Shown here piece by piece: positions 57,858 to 64,000 of a DNA stretch of 64,000 nt. Each line of letters starts with the position of its first letter. Within the stretch, counting starts at the first letter, position 1. The stretch covers positions 930,001-994,000 of the forward strand of contig NC_063014.1 in assembly GCF_020509005.1 (NCBI RefSeq). The letters are read 5' to 3'. Source of the DNA: Fulvia fulva. Taxonomy: Eukaryota; Ascomycota; Dothideomycetes; Mycosphaerellales; Mycosphaerellaceae. The position numbers and the translations under genes were made by a program. Under the pieces are notes generated by a model. The model had not been told where the DNA came from. It was given only the letters and a program-made list of their open reading frames with translations, and made no database searches.

Positions 57858-58744
57858 CCCCGATCGAGTGCCTAAACCGTAGGTTTACTTAATATAGCGC
57901 CCGTAGTTATAGAACCGCGAGTAGTCTAAAGCGCTTAATAGGTACTATTATAACTATAGTAGTAGGGAACATTAGGCTAATAGGTGCCCCGCGATGCTAT
58001 TCCTTATCTTATAAGGGTATGTCTTTTTAGCGACGAACAACTAGTAGTACCTAGGAAAGAAGACCGATCTAAATCCCCCTAAGTTTAACTTCCGACCGGA
58101 CTATAGCAAGCCTAAGCTCCTTTATATACTTCCGTAGCTTAAGGAACACTATAGCCCGATTCTATTTAATAAGGATATAAAAATCCCTACGCTTCGGAAA
58201 CAATAGATAGGTCGAGATTATACTAGTGTCTTAAGCGTAAAGCTTCCTAACTACTCTAAACCTCTACCTAATAACCGACACCTTATAGAATACGGGCCTT
58301 AAGATGCTAGATCTAGGTAGTAACCGACGGCCGCTAGTAGTTACTAGATCTAGTTTAAGGAAGAAGAAGAACCGGCTCTATAAGGGAGTAGGATTATAAA
58401 CTACGACGAGGTTAAGGTTAAGGCCTACCTAATCTAGAGTAACAAATCTCGAGGCAAAGCTCTAGTAAGAATTATAAAGAACCCGAACCCTCGAACTAGG
58501 TCTAGTATATAAGTATTAAGAGTACGAGCCGAGGCCGCTAAAGCTATACGATAAGAACTCGAAGAGGAGATCCGGTAGGAAGAGCTCGGTTAGTAGGAGG
58601 TAGAGATAATTAGAGACGCCGGTTCTAGGGCTAGTAGAAGCTAGTTAACGTTAGCGTTAGGGGAGACTCTTAGAAGAAGGACGCCTAAGCCTCGAGCTAA
58701 GTCAAGGCTCACGCCCTCGGAATAGCCGGTAGGGCCTATTAATA
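57858..58744 (+). pseudogene. Gypsy3 gag, zinc knuckle and C-terminal part
   Basis: The frame entering from 52709 continues as NPDRVPKP, then a zinc knuckle RYYYNYSSREHQANRCP (near 57938-57995; Tyr at two Cys positions, Q a stop). After it comes LGKKTDLNPPKFNFRPDYSK (near 58050-58105), a Pro/Lys-rich stretch and an acidic/basic coiled-coil-like segment with RAEAAKAIRQELEEEIR (near 58527-58577). It ends with TPSEQPVGPIN at the LINE-C duplication. No protease motif is seen. Confidence 0.6.
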
Positions 58745-58763
58745 GATAGATAGATAGATAGAT
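58742..58763 (-). repeat. (GATA)n tail of LINE-C
   Basis: Five ATAGAT-phase units adjoin the duplication TAGGGCCTATTAATA, sharing its last ATA. Confidence 0.8.
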
Positions 58764-58769
58764 TATTTA

Positions 58770-61700
58770 TTCGCCTGTTTTAGTGCCCTAAAGCCTATGT
58801 AGGTCTCTCGCTATTTAGGTCTATTTGTATAGGTAGGAAACCCGATTAACGGATAAAAACCTCCTCGTCTTTGCCCTCCTCGTTCTTTCCTGTCTTGTCC
58901 TTTCGTTCTCCTTCCTTTAGGGTACGCTAGTATTATAGTTGTTACCCTATAACTACCTTGCCCGTAACCCTAGTAATGTCCTCCTCTCGATTCCCTTTCT
59001 CCCTTCTGTTTCCCCGGCTCTTCTCTCTCTCTCCTTCCTCTCTATCTACCTTTCCGTTTCTACTGCTAGGGAGAATTGCTCTAGGTAGTCCTCGTTAAGG
59101 ATCTATCTTATCACTCTCCTTATATCTTGTCTGTTCTAGATAATAGCCTAGTATTGCCTATCTCTTGCCTTCGCCCTCTACTAGCTTCTCCCTTTTACCC
59201 ACTTAGTACAGTTCAGTACTATGTACTCCGGGTTTTAGGATAGGTAGCTATAGGGGCAACGTTTGGAATCGTATCCTAGGACTCTTCTTTAGTACAAGTA
59301 TACTCTTAGCCCAATGTGCTCAGAGCGAATCTGGATAGCTATGCTTGCCTCCGCCCTCTTCAGGTCTTTATAGATAAGGTAGTTATACCTCCCGAAGGTC
59401 CTGGCCGCTAGTAGGGCTCCTAGCCTTACCGGTTTTTAGTTCCAACGCGTTTCCTATAGGTGACCTACGATCCTTTCTACTTAGCTTTGCTTCTTTTTCC
59501 CTTTGTCCCCTATATTAGCTTGCTCCCTTAGAGCTTCTCTCTGTTCAAGGGCTGCTAGGATTTCCTATGATATTTTTAGGTCTACTTCCTTCTATAGGAT
59601 TATGTGTGGCCGGTTAGGTCTTCTCCTCCTCTCCTACTAGATTCTTATCCTTTAAGTAGCTACTTAGATAGTTCCCTAGGCTGGGTATACTAATGTCTTC
59701 TCTACGTATTGACACCTCATGCCCTAAAGGTACTCCCTAATAGGGGCTGTACCTGATTCCATTTCTATTGTCCTATAAGGGGTTGACTTATATGCCCCTA
59801 GTACTATCTTTAGGCAGGCTACCTACGCTCTATTAAGGGGATCCTTAATTCTCTTCGGGATGTGTTTTTCCGCTGCCTAAATTGCTACTCTATATAGCAT
59901 TACGGGCTTAACAATAGCCTTGTATATAGTCTAGGCCTTTGTGAAGGTCGCCCCCTAGGTTAACGTAGTGAGTCTCTCGATTAATTGTCTATTAGTGTCC
60001 GCTCTCGCTTGCGCCTTCTTTACTTATAGTCCCTAGCTAAGTTTCGGGTCTAGCTATATCCTAAGGACTCTAAGCTCCCTTATAGGATAGGTCTCGAACC
60101 CCTAGATTTTTACTAGTGCTACCAAGTTGTGTTTTGTCTTTGCCTTACTAAAATGGATAAGTTAGTACTTGTCCGGTACGAATTTTGCCCTATACTCTCT
60201 TGCCCATTTTTCGCATTATCTATGTCTCTCCTCTAGGAGTACGTAGTTTTCCTCTATAGACCCCGACCACGCTAGGATATTTATGTTATCTACGAACCCC
60301 GATGCTAAGGTGTTTGCTGTTTCTAGGAGTAGGGTCAGGTCGGCTATAAAGAGGAGGAACAGAATTAGGGAGAGTATAGAGCCCTATAGGATGCCCGTGT
60401 TCGTAATTAGGGTCTACGGGGCTTTGAAGGACCCTAGGAGGATCTGAGTTGTTCTGTCCTTAAGGAATGACTATATAAAGTGTACTATCTAGGCTAGGAT
60501 GCTTTTTATTCTAAGGATGTGTAGGAGCCTTACGTAGGACACGTTGTCGAAAGCCCCTAATATATCTAGTAAAAGTAGTAAGGCTACCTTATTGTTACTA
60601 TAGTGCCAGATGTGTCTGATTTGCTCTATGATCAGTTCGACTACTATGAGGGTATATCTCTTTTGTCTCCCCCCTATTTACGTTACCGGGAGGAGGTTAT
60701 GTTCTTCTACTATTCCGGTGAGCCTTATAGCTACGACCTTCTCTAGGAGCTTCCCTAGTATGTTTAGTAACGCAATTGGTCTATATGACTTCAACTTGGT
60801 ATAGTCTTCCTTTTAGGGTTTCCTTAGGACGTAAGTTAGTGATTGCCTAAAGGCCTTTAGGCAATACCCCTACTTTATGTACTAGGTAAAGATTGGCGTA
60901 AGCACTGGAGTAATAAGGCTACTACTAGCTTTTAGGTAATAGTTAGGGATCTTGTCTAGGCCTAGGGCTTTGTTGCCCTTTAGTTTCTTAATAATGTTTC
61001 CGATCTCTATAGTAGATACTTACTAGTTAGCCTCCCTTAGCGGAGGAATGTGTGTTCCTAGGATGTTGCTTAGGTCTGCCTCTACCTAAGTCCCGAAGAA
61101 GTAGTCTACGAATGCTTTCGCTTTCCCTATCGGAGTGGTTTGCGTTTCCCCGTCTTAGTCCTATATTAAGGGAAACTAGGGCGGGGAGTTTCGTTCCTCG
61201 TCTAGTTTCCTAGCCCATTCTACTAGTCTCTAGATTTGTTCCGGGTGTTCTATAATCATCCCTACAGTTGACCTCTACTCCTACGTCTTGTTTCTTCTGA
61301 TCTACGCCTTCTTTACTTTATACGCGTTGTTATAGGCTTCCTAGTTTGCTTAGGTACGTCGTTACTCCTATCTCCTTCTTACTCTCCTTGCCTCCTTGAC
61401 TTTAGCTATGTACTCTAGTGTCTAGTATAGCTTCTAGTATAGCGACCATCTCTTCTTAGGTATATAGGCCTAGGCTGCCCTTTATATAGCTTCTATTAGC
61501 TACTCTACTGCTTAGTCGATCCCCTCCGTTATATATATACCGTCAATGTTCACCTGTTTAAGTTCGCCTTCTAGCCGCTACTATACTAGTGTCTACTCGG
61601 CCTACTTCTAGCAGAGCCTCCTCTTAGGTTCCCTCTCCTCCTCAACTATAAGTTGGATGTCGGTTTGGATTGGATAGTAGTCTAATAAGGACTCTAGTTG

Positions 61701-62354
61701 GTCATTAACTATATAGCTTTCTACCCGTCGTATTAAGCCGTAGGACATAAAGTATAGGTCTAGCGTACTAAAACTGTTGTTTCTAGCCCAAGTTTCTGTT
61801 CCCTTCGGCGTGATCAAGTCCATTTGGGCTGTTTCTATCTGACTAATGAGCCTCCCTACTAAGAAGTAGTGTGCTAGGGTGAAGTCCGATCCCTACTTTA
61901 GGTAGTAGAGGTTGAAATCTTATATTACGATGTTGTGGTTTTGTTAGTCTATTGCTTCCGGGAGCCTTCCTAGCGTATATAGTTGTGTACTACTTCTGGA
62001 CTCTAGAGGTAGGTTGTATACGCTATAGATCAGGACCTAGCCTTAAGTTGTTTTGAGCTACACTATAGTAATATCCCTATCGGTTCTCGGCTAGGCCTAC
62101 TAGTCCTCTACTAGTACCTTCTTACTAACATAGATACATGTTCGTAGGACTCCCTCGGTTCTGTTTATTACTATATAGTATCTTGGGTCTCGTATAGTTA
62201 ATAGAATCCTAGAGTATAGGTTGATCTATAGTTCCTATATTACTATAATGTAGTGTTCCTCCGGGTCTAAGGCTTATAGAAAGCTCCTTTAGACCTTGTC
62301 TTTGCTTCTGTTCATATTATACTAAATGGTGAATAGTCTATTAGTGTGAGGCAT
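58770..62354 (-). pseudogene. LINE-C ORF2: endonuclease, reverse transcriptase
   Basis: Starts at an intact ATG (complement of 62352-62354; MPHTNRLFTI then YNMNRSKDKV), the usual first beta-strand of the APE-type endonuclease. The end of the endonuclease is an open stretch at 61608-61823 (MDLITPKGTETWARN, STLDLYFMSYGLI, LLDYYPIQTDIQ; the family motif is SDHxPI). RT follows, with KGNKALGLDKIPNYYL-like sequence near 60990-60940, and the catalytic box GFVDNINIL near 60305-60280, with Asn for the second Asp. The C-terminal part reaches the tail. Stops are present but fewer than in LINE-A or B. The exact stop is uncertain. Confidence 0.82.
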
Positions 62355-62399
62355 TAGGACATATTTGTGTCTAGGTCCGTTTGGTCTTACTATTAGCCT

Positions 62400-63646
62400 T
62401 ACTATTAGTTTTCCCGTCCCTCCTCCTATTCTTCCCTTTAGGGTTAGCTCCCTATCATTTGGCTGATTCTTATTTGTCTATTGCTCTACGCTACCTTATA
62501 TAAGAACGTTGGTCTCCCTATTGCTAGCACTATTTATAGCTCCTCTTATAGCCGGGGTCTCTTATTCGGGTAGGTAGTTCTTTCTAGTTGTTTCTGTTCA
62601 CCTACTAGGAACCTAGTTAGTGTTGTTACCCTTGCTTCCCGCGCTCTCCACTAGGCTAATAGTCTAACTAGGCATTGGTTTGACTATGCCGGGTGTTTTC
62701 TCCTATATACTACGTATCTTATGTCCTCCTTCCGTTGTTGGCACTTTTAGGTCGCGTGATTACTAGTACAGTAGGAGCAGACTAGTATAGCTTTGCTACA
62801 CTTTAGGGCAATATGTCCGTACTGTTAATAGTTGAAACATTAAAGGATTCTATAGTTGCTCTAATAGATTTCTATATCTAGCCTCTCAAAATCCTAGTAC
62901 AACCCTTGGTCTAAGACCTTGTTCGCTTGCTCTAGTATTATAACCTATAAGATTAGCGAGGAGGCCCTCTTACCCTCCTCTATCTTCTTCTTGACCCACG
63001 CTATCTTTGTGATCTGTAGTCCTAGTGCTATTACCTAGTTTTGCCTCTAGAGGTTTAGTGTATCCCTTTATATATCAAAGGTTCGTAGGACCCTATACGT
63101 AATTACTATATACTGTTAATAGGAGACTTTCGCTATACTCCCGATCTTTAGTGTCTACTCCTTGTTTATTTCGAGGGCCTTCTTGTCCTATACGTGTGCT
63201 ATAAACAGCTTGACCCCTTTATTGTCTACCCTTGCCCCTACTATTCCCTTTACTCCGATCTTCTCGACTATCTCCCTCCCGGTCATCTTTCCTATCTCTT
63301 CCTTCTCTTTCTAGTCCGTAATATAGACTCGTAGTACTATGCTCTAAGGGGGGGTAGGTTGGCTCGCGATTGTTGCCTAGGTCGTTAGGCCCTAGGTCTG
63401 TCTCGGGTCTCTTTAAGGGTTATTTCTTACGTTTCGTGTTACTACCTCGATTACTATATTGATCGTAGTGCTTGTTTATCGTTTAAGCGCCTTTAGTCCC
63501 CCGAGCAGTTCGCTTATTACTCCTTTTAGTACTCTCTCCGGAAACCTTCCTTCTTCTACCGCTACTATCTCTTCCGCCTTCTTATAGAGCGTCCTCTACT
63601 CGTCTCCCCCTTACTCTCGGTCGTCTACTACCGTCGTCGTTACCAT
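62400..63646 (-). pseudogene. LINE-C ORF1 (gag-like, zinc knuckles)
   Basis: Starts at ATG (complement of 63644-63646; MVTTTVVDDRE) and continues KKAEEIVAVEEGRFPERVLK, GVISELLGGLKALK, then a mid-part KMTGREIVEKIGVKGIVGAR (near 63285-63225) and YIVITYRVLRTFDI (near 63115-63070). A zinc-knuckle array lies at 62838-62720: CFNYQQYGHIALKCSKAIL (Q a stop), VCSYCTSNHATQKC, with most Cys and His intact. Only about fifteen stops interrupt some 400 codons, nearly all TAG. ORF1 proteins coat the element RNA. Confidence 0.8.
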
Positions 63647-63684
63647 TTTCCTTTAACGGTACCGGTGCTATATCACTACGTCTA

Positions 63685-64000
63685 TAGGGCCTATTAATAC
63701 CCTATCCGTATAGCGTAAACGGCTATAGAATACGAAGACGATAAGGATTAATAACTACGTCCGATAGTATAGTATAGGAGATAGGCCCGTTACTAAGGAG
63801 GAGGGAGTGACCTATTAGATTGATTAAATCCTTTAGACTACGTTTCTAAACGTTAATACCCGGGACTAGTTTCGGTATAGTCGCTAGTTTAAGACTGCCC
63901 TATTTAGGAGGGTAGTAAATACCTCTAATCTATAGTCTAAGCTTACTACCGTCCGTAAGTTAGCTAGCTAAGAAGGGACTAAAGTCTATACGAGTCATGT
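63685..64000 (+). pseudogene. Gypsy3 polyprotein, continuation to the window end
   Basis: The frame resumes after LINE-C as GPINTLSV, NNYVRQYSIGDRPVTKEEGV (Q a stop), TTFLNVNTRD and FKTALFRRVVNTSNL. It stays open apart from TAG and TAA at Gln positions. I recognise no protease or RT motif in this part. It leaves the window at 64000. Confidence 0.5.

Larger units (their letters stand above)
58745..63684 (-). mobile_element. LINE-C: Tad1-like LINE, lightly RIP-mutated, nearly full length
   Basis: It is flanked by the 15-bp duplication TAGGGCCTATTAATA (58730-58744 and 63685-63699). The tail is (GATA)n at the left and ORF1 starts 39 bp from the right end. It is related to LINE-A and LINE-B but clearly a third family. 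TG, CA and several Met codons survive, so mutation is milder than in its neighbours. Confidence 0.89.
51746..64000 (+). mobile_element. Gypsy3: third LTR-element polyprotein, split by LINE-A3 and LINE-C, continues past the window
   Basis: Three plus-strand pieces (51746-52709, 57841-58744, 63685-64000) read as one gag-type frame across two LINE insertions. The frame is kept through both target duplications. No LTR of this element is in the window: the left side is cut by Gypsy2-B and the right side leaves the window. The gypsy assignment rests on the capsid-like part and the zinc knuckle, so it is less secure than for the other elements. Confidence 0.6.

Noticed and set aside
1..64000. Possible tRNA, rRNA, riboswitch or bacterial-type operon signals
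   Set aside because: No cloverleaf with intact acceptor and T-arm, no rRNA motif and no operon layout was seen; the composition and elements are fungal.

Overview
The window looks like a block of transposon-derived heterochromatin from a filamentous ascomycete (Pezizomycotina-type) genome. I found no intact gene, no tRNA or rRNA, and no convincing host gene in 64 kb. Almost every stretch belongs to a Ty1/copia, Ty3/gypsy, Tad1-like LINE or Fot1/pogo element. The sequence is strongly depleted in CpA and TpG and enriched in TpA, while CpG stays common. That is the footprint of repeat-induced point mutation (RIP). Its effect on coding is plain: transposon proteins read well for hundreds of codons, but Gln and Trp codons have become TAG or TAA, Cys has become Tyr, and start ATG often reads ATA. 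I therefore call nearly all coding regions pseudogenes and give approximate limits.

Layout, outermost element first. Copia3 (+) runs from 15448 to its 3' LTR at 35541-35776; its 5' part lies left of the window. Copia2 (+) sits inside Copia3 and ends at 15447. Copia1 (-, 1-3273, mildly mutated) sits inside Copia2. Gypsy1 (-, 6705-15293, 109-bp LTRs) sits inside the 3' LTR of Copia2. Copia3 is also split by Gypsy2-A (-, 16640-23713), LINE-B1 (+, 24479-29459) and LINE-B2 (-, 30123-35112). Gypsy2-A carries a solo copia LTR and a LINE-A fragment.

Right of Copia3 come a short unassigned stretch, LINE-A2 (-, 36011-37943), an unassigned block (37944-39090) and a Fot1/pogo transposase relic (-, about 39100-40460). 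Next is Gypsy2-B (-, about 40540-51745), split by LINE-B3 (-, 41132-46057). Last is the gag frame of a third LTR element, Gypsy3 (+, 51746 to the window end), split by LINE-A3 (+, 52710-57840, full length) and LINE-C (-, 58745-63684, mildly mutated).

Points that stand out: a long degraded reading frame inside Gypsy1 on the strand opposite its gag-pol; three LINE families that all end in (TATC/GATA)n tetranucleotide tails instead of poly(A); a large LINE-B inverted repeat; a 26-bp hairpin in the copia LTR into which Gypsy1 inserted; and CACGTG palindromes in LTRs of two superfamilies. Target-site duplications support many boundaries: GTAGG for Gypsy2-A, TATTC for the solo LTR, and 9-17 bp for the LINEs. 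No element here looks able to move on its own.
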